Shown here one piece after another: positions 40,281-51,677 of a stretch of DNA of 64,000 bases. Source of the stretch: Cylicocyclus nassatus. Its lineage: Eukaryota > Nematoda > Chromadorea > Rhabditida > Strongylidae. A model generated the notes under the pieces. The model was not told where the DNA came from and searched no databases. It saw nothing but the letters and a program-made list of their open reading frames with translations. The stretch is from positions 34,138,780 to 34,202,779 of the forward strand of contig CATQJL010000001.1 in NCBI GenBank assembly GCA_958299035.1, in the 5' to 3' direction. Position 1 is the stretch's first letter. Every line of letters starts with the position of its first letter. The position numbers were made by a program, and so were the translations under genes.

Positions 40281-42029
40281 AGCATGCATGATGCGGAGTG
40301 TGGTAGTGGGGTCCCGCGCTGAACGGTAAGCGAAGTCATCTGAGCTTACGCCAGTTCAAGGGCTATTTTCTCGGCCCATGTGGAACATCAACCAGCCGGA
40401 CTGCGCCCTGGAAGTCAGTGGAATGACCAGGAATCAAAATCGGGTCATTTGATTTTTTCTCGTTTCACGCTCTGAACTCGCCAGTGGGTTTTGGTCGAAA
40501 TGTTGATGACCTCGGTTTGGAAGGATACTTCGCTCATAGAGATTTTGAACACGCTGTTTATGAAAATCGTGGTCTCTGTCAAGTATAGGCTTTTTTTTGC
40601 AGAGATATAGTGAAGTAACTGCAAGAAAGTCATGAAAGCTTGTAAAATCGCCTGCATCTCTCGCGTATCTATCAGAAAACCTGTCTGACTGCTTCTGAAG
40701 GTTGAATTTGATAGGAATTGTGCCATCGAACGGTGCATGTCTCCAGCTCCAGTGTATAAAATTGCCAAGTTACACGCCTACGAAAACACGTCCTTATGCA
40801 TTCGCCCAAAATGTAAAGATCGCACACTTCGTCGAAATTTCACTGTGACTGGTTGTATGAAACGCTGATCAAACCTGTTCACATCGCTTAATGGATCGTC
40901 TTGTGGATTTGACAGTTAGATAGATCTGACAAGGAGAGCGTGTTTAGTCGAAGTGGCGTTTTCAGATGAGACCCACACTGCTTTAAAGAGTATTGCACGG
41001 TGATTCCAAATTTGCCTTCCAAATCTGCCAAGAGCCTCTGGATGCCGAGTTATGACCGTTTTTTGGAACGAAAAATGATTGCGAAACTGGAACAAAATCG
41101 CCCAAATTGCTCAAATGGTCCACTGTTAAGTATCAGAACCTTTATGGAATGGATACGTCTAGTATACTACTACTTAACGCTTATGTGAGAGCCGGAAAGA
41201 TCAATCAACACAATTTTACCTAAATTCTGCATTCAGTTTTCGTTCCAAAAAACGGTCATAACTCGGCATCCAGAGGCGCTTGGCAGGTTTGAAAGGCAAA
41301 TTTGGAATCACCGTGCAGTACTCTTTAAAGCAGTGTGGGTCTCATCTGAAAACGCCACTTCGACTAAACACGCTCTCCTTGTCAGATCTATTTAACTATC
41401 AGATCCATAAGACGATCCATAAAGCGATGTGAACAGGTTTGATCAGCGTTTCATACAACCAGTCACAGTGAAATTTCGACGAAGTGTGCGATCTTTACAT
41501 TTTGGGCGAATGCATAAGGACGTGTTTTCGTAGGCGTGTAACTTGGCAATTTTATATACAGGAGCTGGAGACATGCACCGTTCGATGGCACAATTCCTAT
41601 CAAATTCAACCTTCAGAAGCAGTCAGACAGGTTTTCTGATAGATACGCGAGAGGTGCAGGCGATTTTACGAGCTTTCATGACTTTCTTGCAGTTACTTCA
41701 CTATATCTCTGCAAAAAAAGCCTATACTTGACAGAGACCACAATTTTCATAAACAGCGTGTTCAAAATCTCTATGAGCGAAGTATCCTTCCAAACCAAGG
41801 TCATCAACATTTCGACCAAAACCCACTGGCGAGTTCAGAGCGTGAAACGAGAAAAAATCAAATGACCCGATTTTGATTCCTGGTCATTCCACTGACTTCC
41901 AGGGCGCAGTCCGGCTGGTTGATGTTCCACATGGGCCGAGAAAATAGCCCTTGAACTGGCGTAAGCTCAGATGACTTCGCTTACCGTTCAGCGCGGGACC
42001 CCACTACCACACTCCGCATCATGCATGCT
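40281..42029. mobile_element. Near-perfect 1.75-kb palindrome (foldback element)
   Basis: The left arm 40281 to about 41080 is mirrored with very few differences by about 41235-42029. The outer ends are AGCATGCATGATGCGGAGTG and its inverse. The centre (41080-41235) is a unique loop. High arm identity means recent origin or ongoing homogenisation. A 107-aa minus-strand frame in the left arm (40768-40445, MAILYTGAGDMHRSMAQFL) has a mirrored but frameshifted copy in the right arm (from 41543). I recognise no transposase or other domain. No clear target duplication. Confidence 0.85.
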
Positions 42030-43000
42030 ATCCAAAGCAATAGTTACAGGCAGCAAGGTCTTCGTGCCAGGGCCTCTCAACTTTACACTGAAATTCTCGT
42101 CCAAGCTGACCTTTGGAAATTGGGTAAACTCCCCGAAAAGGTCTTTTCGCCCGCTTTAAAGCTTATATTCGGGTAAGGAAAGAAAAGACCCAAAACATGC
42201 AAAAAGATGGAAATGCAAAATCTGCATGGTATGCATTTCGTGCTGATCTGCCACTCCAACTCCGCGAGCCTCCCTTGTTAGTAGAAAATTCTGGTGGAAG
42301 TAACTTTGACCACCCTAGATGTATATTTGAGGAATGGATTTTGGTCTTTCGCATGCTTTGAATAACAGGCTTTGGGCAGGGAAAAGGAGTGGGAATCGTG
42401 AATTAACGCTTCCCTTTGGGAAAGAGCCAGGAAGCCCACGGAGAAGAGCTGCTCAACTGGAAATAAGTAAAATATGAGAGGGGAGAGGAGGGATAGAGAG
42501 AGGAGCTCAAGATAGAACACCTGTTTAAGAAAGAATTCTGCGCGGAAGGGACTTTGGGCACTCTAGGCAAGAAGGGATTTGGGGTTGGTTACAGTAGCTT
42601 CGAGCAGGAAAAGGACTGGGTACCATGGAATTAGCGCTTCCCTCCAAAAATGGTGTGAAACTGGCGGAGAAGAGAATGGTCACAAAATGGAGTTTCGCAT
42701 GCATCGGCTACAGTAGCTTTGCGCCGTGAGAAAGAGCGAGCACTGTGAAATCATCTTAAAAAGTGTGGAAAGGATTTCACGTACTTTGGCCAAGGAACAC
42801 GCAAAGAAAATTCAAGGCTTTAACACTTGAACTCTGGGGTAGTAATGTAAGGAGGTGGAAAAGTGGGAACGATGTGAGCACAGGGCGCTAACCCGGGAGA
42901 GGATTTAGAAAGAATAATCTGGAGCACTTTGGCTTTAATAGCATCTAAGGGTAGGATTTGTCTGCGCCGTCGAGGAAATTATGAGAACATGTCCACCGCC
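42030..43000. repeat. Diverged short repeats, no gene
   Basis: Phrases recur: CTTTGGGCAGGGAAAAGGAG...CGTGAATTAACGCTTCCCT near 42370, GAGCAGGAAAAGGACTGGG...TGGAATTAGCGCTTCCCT near 42601, and a third, weaker GCTACAGTAGCTT...GTGAGAAAGAGCGAGC near 42708. They look like three old tandem copies of a unit of about 120-230 bp. Nothing else is recognised. Confidence 0.4.
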
Positions 43001-44980
43001 TAAGCGCATCAACTGAGATGAAACTGACGATTTTGCTGCGTTTCTTGGCGTGCAACATACAAAAACGCTCAATTTTCTAGTTATTTTGTATAAAAAAGGC
43101 AGATTATTCGCAAAAGTGCAATATTTGGCACAGATTTGCAGGCTAAAAAACTTGTTTGGCCCGCATTTTTTAAGAAAGGTTTTCTCCGAGTAGATTGCTT
43201 ACGTATGTGTAGAGCGTAAGCAGCTCTATCAAATGCCATTTTTCAAAGGTGAGCCATTCGATCATCTCGACGACAGGATAAATTATATGTCACCTAATGC
43301 TCAATGCTATATCTTCTGTTGCAAGCGTTGGACCATCAGGCTATCGTAAATTTGGTGGCATTCCCCTAACCCACTGCAGCACATATATTTTTGACTGCGT
43401 CACTTGTTTTATTGTGGCGTTGCTGCTTCAGGTTTGAAGCTACTTAAAGTGACGAGTTTTTGATTTTGAGCAGTCGTAAATACGACGCCATGCGACAGTG
43501 CCTATCTATAGACTTCGATCAGAAGATTTTGATATGTTACAATTTTTTTGTTAAATGAGTCCGATTACTTTCGTTCACCCTAATATTTCTGCCAGCTTAA
43601 TGCCAGCTTTCATAGCAAGAAACTGTCTTTGTTTGAGGTGGATTAGTTGTAATTTTACTTCAAAGTACAGTTAAGCCAAATGACACTAGAACGGTTTTTG
43701 AGACTTTATTCCCGACAGATGTAGCAAACAATATTTCATAGATAGGTAAAAAATGGCCTACTCTCTTCTTTAGACTATTGGTACCGATATATGTCAATTC
43801 TCGTTCAGGAAGTGACTAAACATGCATTCCTTGTCAGACCTCTGATTTTTCGAATTGCAGCTGAAAAGCCATTATGTTGGAATTTCTACCGCGATAATAA
43901 AGTGACAGAGGTGATCAGTGTTTACATACCGTATTCATACCGTAAATCTAAAACCCAAAGCAGCTCTACAAATGGTATATAAAGAAAGTCGATGGACATC
44001 AGAAGGGAGGTACACATTCCGATCAAACATACGGAGATTTTTTGGGGGCACCCTATCAAACATGAAATGTGAGTTTGTTTTGAAGTCGGAAGAAATTTTG
44101 ATTTGAGAGAGCAATGAGCATTTTGTGAACGAAACACGAAAGATTATTTTATGAAGATCGGTTTTGGGCATCTTTTGTGCTTTTCTTGAAAGTAAGATGT
44201 CTAGACGAATTCATTCAACAAAAAAATTTGCACTGTAAGTGTTATTATATAATTCAGAGCCCGAATAAATTACTTGCTTTCAAATAATGAATAGATGTAG
44301 CGCACGAAAAATATGGAACACGTACTCCAACAGTAATATTTGCATACCGTTAAAATAGTATATTTCTGTAGATTATATACACCCCGTTTGCGTGTAAGCT
44401 CCAAGTACGACTAGACTGTAATTTTCTCTAAAAACTTCGTGTTGCTCTTTTGCCATGATTTACAAGGAGAGCATTTTGACCAGTGACGTGTGTGGGTGGC
44501 GGAGAAGAAGATATTTCTGAAAAACCACATTTGCCTGTAAATTTAATTGCTAAGAGTAAAAAAGCTCACCCCTGATGTGAAGCTCAACCGCCACCCAGTG
44601 TGCAGTGTAGAAAGGGATTGCTTGCCCCTGAAGATGGTGTGAAAGACTGAGAAATAAAACGGAATTTCAATGACTTACGCCTTGGATTAAATCCAGCTTC
44701 TCGCAGATAAACTAGTCAGGACACTAAGGACTGCTTGACAGACTGCTATGATAAAAATGGCTACGCTGATGAGCAACAAATCTATCCGAAACGAGGTCTT
44801 CAAGTCTCCTATGAAAATGTTCAATAAGACGAATTTGACAAATCTTCTTACATTGAAAGTTTGAGTTACTTTGCTCAAATTCCTTTGCCTTCCCGTTTTC
44901 TTGAGCACAAAAATCTCGGATGCCTTAGCTTACTTTGATATTTTATATTTTACACCTTCAAGGGCACCTTCCTCATTAAG
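43001..44980. other. No confident gene
   Basis: AT-rich. Contains two instances of the hairpin module AGAGCGTAAGCAGCTCTATCAAATG (near 43210, split by mismatches) and CAGCTCTACAAATGG (near 43964) that recur in other inverted-repeat elements here, so degraded elements are likely. A 73-aa minus-strand frame (44908-44687) has one hydrophobic segment but no start context I trust. Confidence 0.4.
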
Positions 44981-45320
44981 TTGGGGGTTTTGACCTTCTT
45001 TTGGTTCTGGCAAGTAATAAGATCCCCTGTCAAGCTAATGCTCAAGTCGCGGCTCGAAATGTCGTTTCAGAAGCGAAAGAGCATGAAGACCCTAAGCCGG
45101 CGCCGCCCTCTTTTAGTAATGCCCGCCCATCCGTGCGAGCCCATCCAATCACCGTTCCGGATAACCGGCTTGCTGATTCTCCGAAACGTGGATTGTCGGG
45201 GTTTTCGCAGATTCTCGACTTCATATTCGGAAGTGGGACATGAGAAAGCTTCAGAACATCAAAACATGGAGGTCGAAAACCTGGGCGGACGGCCCCTCCA
45301 AGCTCTAACAATTACTGGAA
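44981..45320. other. GC-rich exon-like block, strand uncertain
   Basis: This block is clearly richer in G+C than its flanks and open on both strands over most of its length. The plus strand gives EHEDPKPAPPSFSNARPSV and PITVPDNRLADSPKRGLSG; the minus strand gives ENPDNPRFGESASRLSGTV. A TTTCCAG acceptor-like string precedes the minus-strand reading. It could be another exon of the minus-strand DSL gene (intracellular part) or a plus-strand exon. I cannot decide. Confidence 0.3.
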
Positions 45321-45328
45321 ATGAGCTT

Positions 45329-45927
45329 TCATAATTTGACGACATTCAGTACTACTTTGACGGGATTATGGTAAAAAGCCCGAAAGAAATAGGGCAAAAG
45401 CAAAGTTAATTTTTCCTGCTTAGAGTTACATTTTGGCCCACTTTCGAGATATTCGCAGTGTGTTCCACTGCGATTAAGGAAGCATTTACATTTAGGTGCT
45501 TTGCCCATAACACATACGCCCACTCCGCAGTCAAACACATCGTGCAATCTTCTTTCTGAAGAAAATTATTACTATCTTTTTTGTGAAGATATGCATCAAC
45601 TCAGTTCAAAGATATCTGACCTTTTTCTCGCGATTTTTTACCTTCGAAGGCTGCTGTACAATTTTATCTGTATAGGTCTACACCATCCGAAATGCATACG
45701 CCACGGTTCTGGCGCAAGTCCTTGTGGTTTGAGCTATAATCCAGGTCACTAAAGTAAATTTCACTTCTCAAATTTCAGAGCAGTATAAGTGTACGTACAT
45801 ATCGCATAATAGACCTCCCCGATTTTTCAGGCATTCACTCTGATGAGCTGTGCGACGGTATCCATTTTGGCAGCCTGCCAATGGCACGCATTCCGAACAG
45901 GAAACGCCTTTCCAGCCAGAGTCACAT
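45329..45927 (-). pseudogene. DSL-family Notch-ligand pseudogene, three exons (inverted copy)
   Basis: Exon A (45927-45799) follows ATTGCAG and encodes CDSGWKGVSCSECVPLAGCQNG, continuing to CLKNRGGLLCD. Exon B (45748-45642) continues in phase as DLDYSSNHKDLRQNRGVCIS, matching the DLNYC-NHKPC-NGGTC EGF repeat of Delta/Jagged proteins. It contains a premature TAA where YRCNC is expected. Exon C (from 45555) continues in phase with DCGVGVCVMGKAPKCKCFLN and GTHCE. Introns of 50 and 86 bp have good borders and matching phases. Two conserved cysteines are replaced (S and R) and one cysteine codon has become a stop, so the gene is dead. Intron and upstream sequence match the plus-strand fragment at 8.4-8.65 kb. 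Confidence 0.8.
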
Positions 45928-46134
45928 CTGCAATCAGAAAAATTGCAAGAATCAGACCTAGAGCAGTTCTCTTTTTTAGGGTATGGTACATGTTTGACAC
46001 TTTACAGCTGTTGAGAAATCAAAATCTATTACTCATGGCCTTTCCTTTTACTCATGGAAGTGTCGGCATGAAAAACAGCCACAATTTTCAAAATCTCAAA
46101 TTTCGCTGGAACTTTGCATGGTAACAGGTTCGGT

Positions 46135-46235
46135 AGTAAACTTGCCGAAACGCGCAGCTCAAACTCAGAGTTAACTCAGAGAAAACTCCGAGTTAACACG
46201 CACCTTTCGAGGACCATTAACACTTGCGTAAACAA
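46135..46235. repeat. AACTCTGAGTT-type inverted repeat (copy 2)
   Basis: CGCAGCTCAAACTCAGAGTTAACTCAGAGAAAACTCCGAGTTAACACG, read in pieces of the same unit as at 19321, 48005 and 50180. The homology between the two DSL loci stops at about 46130, where this repeat begins. Confidence 0.65.
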
Positions 46236-46240
46236 AATAA

Positions 46241-47920
46241 GGCCCGTATGTACGTACATCCCCACTGGAGAGGGGAGGGGAGCTGGATGCCCTGGGGGAC
46301 GATCCCCTCTACTGAACCCCGCTATGACAGAGGGGAGGGAAGCGATCCCTTCCCCTGCACTTACAGCGGGGAAGGTATGGTAGCGGTAGTTGTTTCTACC
46401 TCACGGCTACCACAAGAACATGCCAAAAGTTATTTCTGGTCAATTCTTGTGTACTAGAATGACCTTTAACACAACATGCACAAAAGTACTGAAGGCGCAT
46501 GCTTTCGTCCCTTTCTCAATCTTCTCTCACTTCTCCCATCGTAATTCTCCCTCCTTCGCTCTTTTATTCTCCGCATCATTACTGTTTCTAAAGCTTCGTT
46601 ATACTCGCTACGTGCTGTCAGTAGTATGTTGATTTTTGAAGTAGGGTGAGTTTATTTAGCTCGTTAAGATTTTCTTCTGCAATCATGTTGTGACGATGTA
46701 CTTCGCAGCATATTGTAATCTTCATGGTTTCCAACGTTTGAGAGTTTGCGATATTGCTTCGCTGCCTCGAATTTAGCATTTGCTGTGGTATTGATCGAAC
46801 GAAGCTCATTGATCCCTTCCCTTCCCCTCCCCGTATGCACGAACCTAACTCAAAGACGCAGGGGAAGGGATCGACATCCCCTACAACGGAGTAGGGGTTC
46901 GACAGTGTAAGTCATATCAGAGAAGCGAATATTATGGTTTCATTCAGTCATTACAAAGCGTTCGTTATTCGACGAAGATGTTTCTTTGAAAGCCGGTTCC
47001 TCTCTCAGCGACTTGTAGTTTGCAATTTTACCTCTTTCTTCTATTTTCGCTTCTCGCGAAGAGACCCGAGCATATATCTGCCAATTTACATCTGAAGGAG
47101 TTTCTGGTCATTCCCGAGATTTTCGCAGTTTTTACATGAAAGATAGTTTTGTCCATGCAGGCTGATCAAACGCATTGCAACTATAATATCATATGTTATG
47201 TTGCCCTTATTTTGACATCCTGACATAAACTGCTTCGAAAAGGAAAGCAGAAATTAGCAGATTTGCCTATTTCTGAGTGGAGATCCCCTGAGGAGTGATC
47301 CCCTCGTGCATAGTAGGAATGACCGTTGGGGATTATTCCCCTGAGGTAATGGAAGATATATCGCTAACAGCTGCAGCTTTCGTAGAGAGCTAATACGATT
47401 TGCAGCTTCTGTTATGTATTAAAGTGCTGCTCCGAGTGTCCGCGCGACACCCCCACCCCCCTTTTCGGTAGCATAATGTCTTCTACTCATTTCCCTGCAA
47501 AGACACCTTGATTTCTATTGTTTAACATCTTTACGCAGCATGAGCGAAAGTGGGTAGCACCTTTGAAAGCAGGAAATGAGAGTAGAAAAAATCATTTTTG
47601 GTGCGTCGAGCGCAGTCACGGCATACGCGCATTTCGCAACGCTAAATTACTAAAATTGAGGAGATAAGATAAGTTGCAGTCAAAAAATAAAATTAAAGAA
47701 GTGTTTTTTATGGAAAATTTGGAAGCAAGGTGATCTTCCCGCTTGATCCCCTCTTGTGCATAAAGGGGTTCTCTTCCCCTCCCCACAGGGGATTCCCTCG
47801 TCGATATTGTCTGCGCGCATACAGGGGTTCGCCTGGGGAGGGGAGGGAAACCCCAGCGGGGATCATTCCAGTAGTAAAACGCACATCCCCTTCCCGCGGG
47901 GATGTACGTGCATACGGGCC
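46241..47920. mobile_element. Harbinger-like element, 1.68 kb, non-autonomous
   Basis: GGCCCGTATGTACGTACATCC at the left (46241) is mirrored by GGATGTACGTGCATACGGGCC at the right (47920). The flanking triplet TAA is duplicated (46238-46240 and 47921-47923), as in PIF/Harbinger elements. The interior is GC-rich near both ends, with repeated GGGGATC / GATCCCCT units (for example 46290-46370, 46810-46910, 47280-47340, 47725-47900). No transposase frame. Confidence 0.85.
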
Positions 47921-47937
47921 TAAATGGGGGAAGGGTG

Positions 47938-48004
47938 ATATGGCAGGATACTCTATAATACGTGGTTTATGCCCATTATGGAAACGTAGCGTAGCTCAAT
48001 CCAT
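47938..48004 (-). pseudogene. Penelope-like element fragment
   Basis: ATGGCAGGATACTCTATAAT and the following bases match the Penelope sequence at 19256-19315 (encoding the KLRLADYPAM region on the minus strand), with several changes. It is joined to the GC-rich inverted repeat at the same position as in the 19.3-kb locus. Confidence 0.6.
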
Positions 48005-48115
48005 GCAAGACGCTACGCGACGAAACGCGCAGCTCAGCTGCGCGTTGACTCTGAGTTTGGTGCGCGTTTCAGGCCCGCGCGAATCTCGGAGTTAATTCTG
48101 GGTTTGGTTAGAGAA
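48005..48115. repeat. AACTCTGAGTT-type inverted repeat (copy 3)
   Basis: Closely matches 19321-19440: GACGCTACGCGACGAAACGC, CAGCTCAGCTGCGCG, then GACTCTGAGTTTGGTGCGCG and GTTAATTCTGGGTTTGGTTA. Confidence 0.7.
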
Positions 48116-48179
48116 AGAAAAATAGTGTGCCGATGAAGAGGTACAGCTAAAAAGTCCTCCGGGATAGATTTTTTCTCCG

Positions 48180-48960
48180 AGTTTCATTAAGCATGATGGA
48201 ATATCATGGTGCACTGTTGAACACAAAAGTTTGAAATTTTGTAAATTTGGTTCCGGGGTTATCCAAGGTACTGATCACGAATGCGATGTTCATTTTTCGC
48301 TATTCGCCCACATTGCGAGGTTACGGTAGCTGTACGGCAATTGGAAAATCATGATGTTGTCTGAAACTCGGTACAGTGGGGTTTTTTGGCACGCTAATCA
48401 CGAATATAATAGTCATTTTTTGCCATTTTTTGCCTACAGAGCCACAGAGTGAATTACGGTAGCTATATGGTAATTGGACGAATATCATGAAATTTTCTGA
48501 AACTCTGTACAGTGAGGTTTTTTCGCATGCTGATCACGGATATAACATTCGTTTGTGACAGCAGGTCCATTCAGCGAGGTTACGGTAGGCATACGGTAAT
48601 TGGGCGAGATTCAAGCATTGACTGAAACTTGGTGTGCCGGGGTTATTCGCTGCGTTGATTGCGGATATGATAATCGTTTTCACCACGGAGAGAGAGAGCA
48701 GGATTACTGCAGGAATTTGGTGAAAGCCAAATTGACATAATAGATTAAAATTGGCTGGATCGGTGGCGTTATACTGTGTGCTGATTACGATCACATTGCC
48801 CGTTTTTCACTACTGCGTTGTATAACGGAAAAGAGATAGGTAGACTACCCAAAATCACAGGATTTCTGAAAATTGGCTTGGTAGGAATTTCGCACGTTAA
48901 TCACGACTGTTATAGCAGCTTGATCATACCTTTCAAAAAGGGGTTTGCGGCGGATTTACG
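48180..48960. repeat. Diverged tandem repeat of about 130 bp (field 2)
   Basis: About five units share CTGATCACGAAT, a T-rich middle, GAGGTTACGGTAGC, ACGGTAATTGGGCGA, ATTTTCTGAAACTCGGTACA and GTGGGGTTTTTTGGCACGC in that order. The first units match the 19.54-19.90-kb field. No coding sequence. Confidence 0.75.
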
Positions 48961-49024
48961 GTGGATGCACAAAAATATTTTACTTGATTTGGTCTAGGGG
49001 AAATTTAGCTAAATACTTAGCTGC

Positions 49025-49355
49025 CAGTGCCGGTCGCAGGATTACCGTCCGGGGAGGGGGGGGGGGGACAAGAAAATTTCTAAAGTGAAGGTGCATGGCG
49101 TTAGTCACGCACACCAACAATTTTTTGGGGTGCTTTTTGGAATTCTTGTTGCCCATACCCCTAAATTCTAGAACGCCCCCGAAAAAATTATTTACAAGGC
49201 TAATTTGGATTTTTAAAAAATTTTAAAAAGATAATTCTATTATCTACAAGAACGAATAAGTCATTTGCACATTTTTATAACCCTGTAAGTAAATTTCAAA
49301 AATTTCGCGGCTTATTCTCAGGAAATAGGGCTTCCTCCCCTTCAGTCCGCCACTG
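49025..49355. mobile_element. hAT-like MITE, 331 bp
   Basis: The ends are CAGTGCCGGTC and, inverted, GTCCGCCACTG. The flanking octamers TTAGCTGC (49017-49024) and TTAGATAC (49356-49363) agree at six of eight bases, fitting an aged 8-bp hAT duplication. The interior is the reverse complement of the family seen at 5958-6319 (AAATTTCGCG..., ATAACCC...ATGTGC). It includes a G13 homopolymer near 49060. Confidence 0.75.
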
Positions 49356-50060
49356 TTAGATACTCATTATTTCTTTTCCACTGCGGACTATACGATGGGG
49401 CTACAGTAGATGGACTGTGGTGAACTAAGCTTGCTATACTGCCTAAATTGGCCATTGTGTTTATTTGGCAGTGCAATCATGAATATGCTGTCCGCTTTCA
49501 ATGAAGATTATTACGGTGGGCATATAAGGAAGGAGAAAATCTCAGGTTGAGCTGAATTTTTTTTAAGCAAAAAAGCAATAACACTAGAGAGTGTTTTTTA
49601 ATTATTTTTTTTATATTGTGTCAACAGAAACCCCAAAAAAACTTTCGAAATTTGTTATATTATTCAGAGGTTTTTTGAAATCCTAACATTCGATTTACGA
49701 ATTACCTGTAGATTTTGTTTACTACATGAAGTCTATTTTTCTTAAATATTGGTCACTTTCGAGATTACAAATTCTTGATATAGGTCATTCGAAGAATTTT
49801 GAATACTAACAGACTTTTGAATTTTATGAAGTATAGCATACCAAAATATGGGAGGAGGGGGAGAAGAACGGGTTGTTGGATCATTTCTATGTCCAAGTTT
49901 CATCTGCTACTCCTCTAAAAACCCTTAGGATAATATGGCTAGGCACCGCACAGGCAAGCCTAACGCCTCTCCATGTGTCTTGACATGTGAGATCTTGATT
50001 GTGGGGATTCATTATGTCATAGCGGCAACTTCGCCGAAGTGGCTCCTTACCCTATTGGTC
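49356..50060. other. No recognisable gene
   Basis: AT-rich. One loose copy of the 130-bp unit (GCAATCATGAATATGCTGTCC near 49471). Nothing else. Confidence 0.45.
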
Positions 50061-50061
50061 T

Positions 50062-50115
50062 AGTAGTAGGCACTTCGCGCAAAGCAACGGAAGTTCGAGT
50101 CCCGACTTAGTCGCA
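50062..50115 (+). tRNA. tRNA-like fragment, probably degenerate
   Basis: Contains an A-box-like TTGGTCTAGTAGTAGG and a good B-box, AGTTCGAGTCCC. I cannot form a complete acceptor stem. More likely a tRNA-derived repeat than a working tRNA. Confidence 0.3.
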
Positions 50116-50179
50116 CTGTTTTGCGATGAAGCTTGTGGCGGCTCCTCAACAACCGGAGCGGATCCTCAAGTAACAGTAT

Positions 50180-50285
50180 GAAACTCCGAGTCGCAGGCGA
50201 AACTCGGAGTTAACTCTCAGTTTCAAGACGAAACTCAGAGTTAGTTCTGAGTTAACGCGCAGCTTTAAACTCGAAGTTTCGACCA
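50180..50285. repeat. AACTCTGAGTT-type inverted repeat (copy 4)
   Basis: Several direct and inverted copies of AAACTCGGAGTTAACTC and AACTCAGAGTTAGTTCTGAG. Same unit as at 19.3, 46.1 and 48.0 kb. Confidence 0.65.
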
Positions 50286-51012
50286 GATTACTACCTGCAG
50301 TGAAAAAGTGTGCTGCCACATGTGTAATGAAATCCATGATGCCTTATCCTGGGTTGTTTTAAAGTCTCTTTCCTTTTCGACCTGTCATGAAAACACGTTA
50401 AATTCTTGCAAATTCTTGAAGGACCATTCAACGCAGCATTCTTTTCAGTTTAGACATTCCGAAAATTCCATTTTTTAGACTTGTCATTACAACACATGGG
50501 ATAAAGAATGATATGGGATGAAGCTAATCTATGGAGTTACGGTGACAAGTAAAAAAAATCGTGAAGAACCTCTATCCACCTCAGCTTTCTCCCCAATCCT
50601 AAAATCCTTTGGTCCTGTGTGGTTTCCAAACTCCGCGAGTGCCTATTTAGTACTGCTTGGAAACAACATATTGTTTTAGCAGCGAATGTAACACAAAAGT
50701 CTGACCTGAAAGTGGAATGAAGGTCAATGTAGAAGACATAGTGGTGCCCCGTTTTAGCCTTCCTGTTGAGAAAAATATTGTTCTCTGCAATCAGCCGCGG
50801 AGCGTTTGGTTATGGTTGTACTCCACCTCGGTTGTACCCCCTACCTTCGATGGGCTGTAGACTTGAGTTTGCCCTATAACCCGCGGATTTCCCTTGTATT
50901 TTACCGCTAATAGTTGGTATCAATGATAATAAAACTAATACTCCTAATACTAATACCTACTTACTTCTTACGCACGCTGCTTGACATTTCAATACTAGAG
51001 CGGGTTACCCTT
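50286..51012. other. No recognisable gene
   Basis: I recognise nothing here beyond short AT-rich simple sequence around 50920-50960 (AATACTCCTAATACTAATAC). Confidence 0.45.
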
Positions 51013-51158
51013 TGATTCAACGGGATTGGCGTTTGGAAGGCGGAGCTTCAAGGTTTGATCAAGGCCAGGGAATGATCAGAGAGCACGCTCGCGAAAGAGA
51101 CGCAGACTGCGTCGCGGATGCGAGCTGTCGCCTTCCAATCGTCAATCCCGATGAATCG
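51013..51158. repeat. Palindromic MITE-like repeat, 146 bp
   Basis: Arms of about 30 bp: GATTCAACGGGATTGGCGTT...GGAAGGCG at the left and CGCCTTCC...AATCCCGATGAATC at the right. The GC-rich interior carries CGCGAAAGAGACGCAGACTG. Confidence 0.75.
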
Positions 51159-51225
51159 TAGAGTAGCTTTGCTCGGCGTACGCCCAAAACTGCGCAACAA
51201 TCACAGCGCCTGCTAAAAGAAATTA

Positions 51226-51677
51226 CCCTAATTTCCGGGTATAAGGCGCATCTTGTATAAGGCGCACCCACTGCAGCGAACAATGGGCGAAAACGCTTTC
51301 TAATGATGGCACTCTGGATCTAGAAAGCTGAAGACTCAATGTGCTGTGATTATTCTTCACTTCTTATAATTCATGCCTTCAGGTATTTTTTTTACTCTTC
51401 TTAGAACGTATAATTTGTTACCAATGATGTTGCCTATGCTGCATTTTGTGCTTTCCTTCGTTTAATAACGCTACTAATACTGAAACAGCCCTTTCTTTAA
51501 AATGACACTACTAATATTTTGAAGGTGCTGTTTTTGTTTTATTCTTGTCGTTCTTGATAAAAGAAAAGGTAGAAATTTCCTGTTGGCAGCTTGTGCGGCG
51601 CCGCACATCGCGAATGTCATCGCACATCAGTCCGCGCGCGGTGAAAGCTACTGCACCTTATACCCCGGAAATTAGGG
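51226..51677. mobile_element. TA-flanked MITE, 452 bp
   Basis: CCCTAATTTCCGGGTATAAGG at the left, inverted at the right as CCTTATACCCCGGAAATTAG followed by GG, with TA on both sides (51224-51225 and 51678-51679). The left end contains a direct repeat of TATAAGGCGCA. No coding sequence. Confidence 0.85.

Noticed and set aside
50062..50115. A functional tRNA gene
   Set aside because: Good B-box, but no acceptor stem can be formed by eye; kept only as a tRNA-like fragment.
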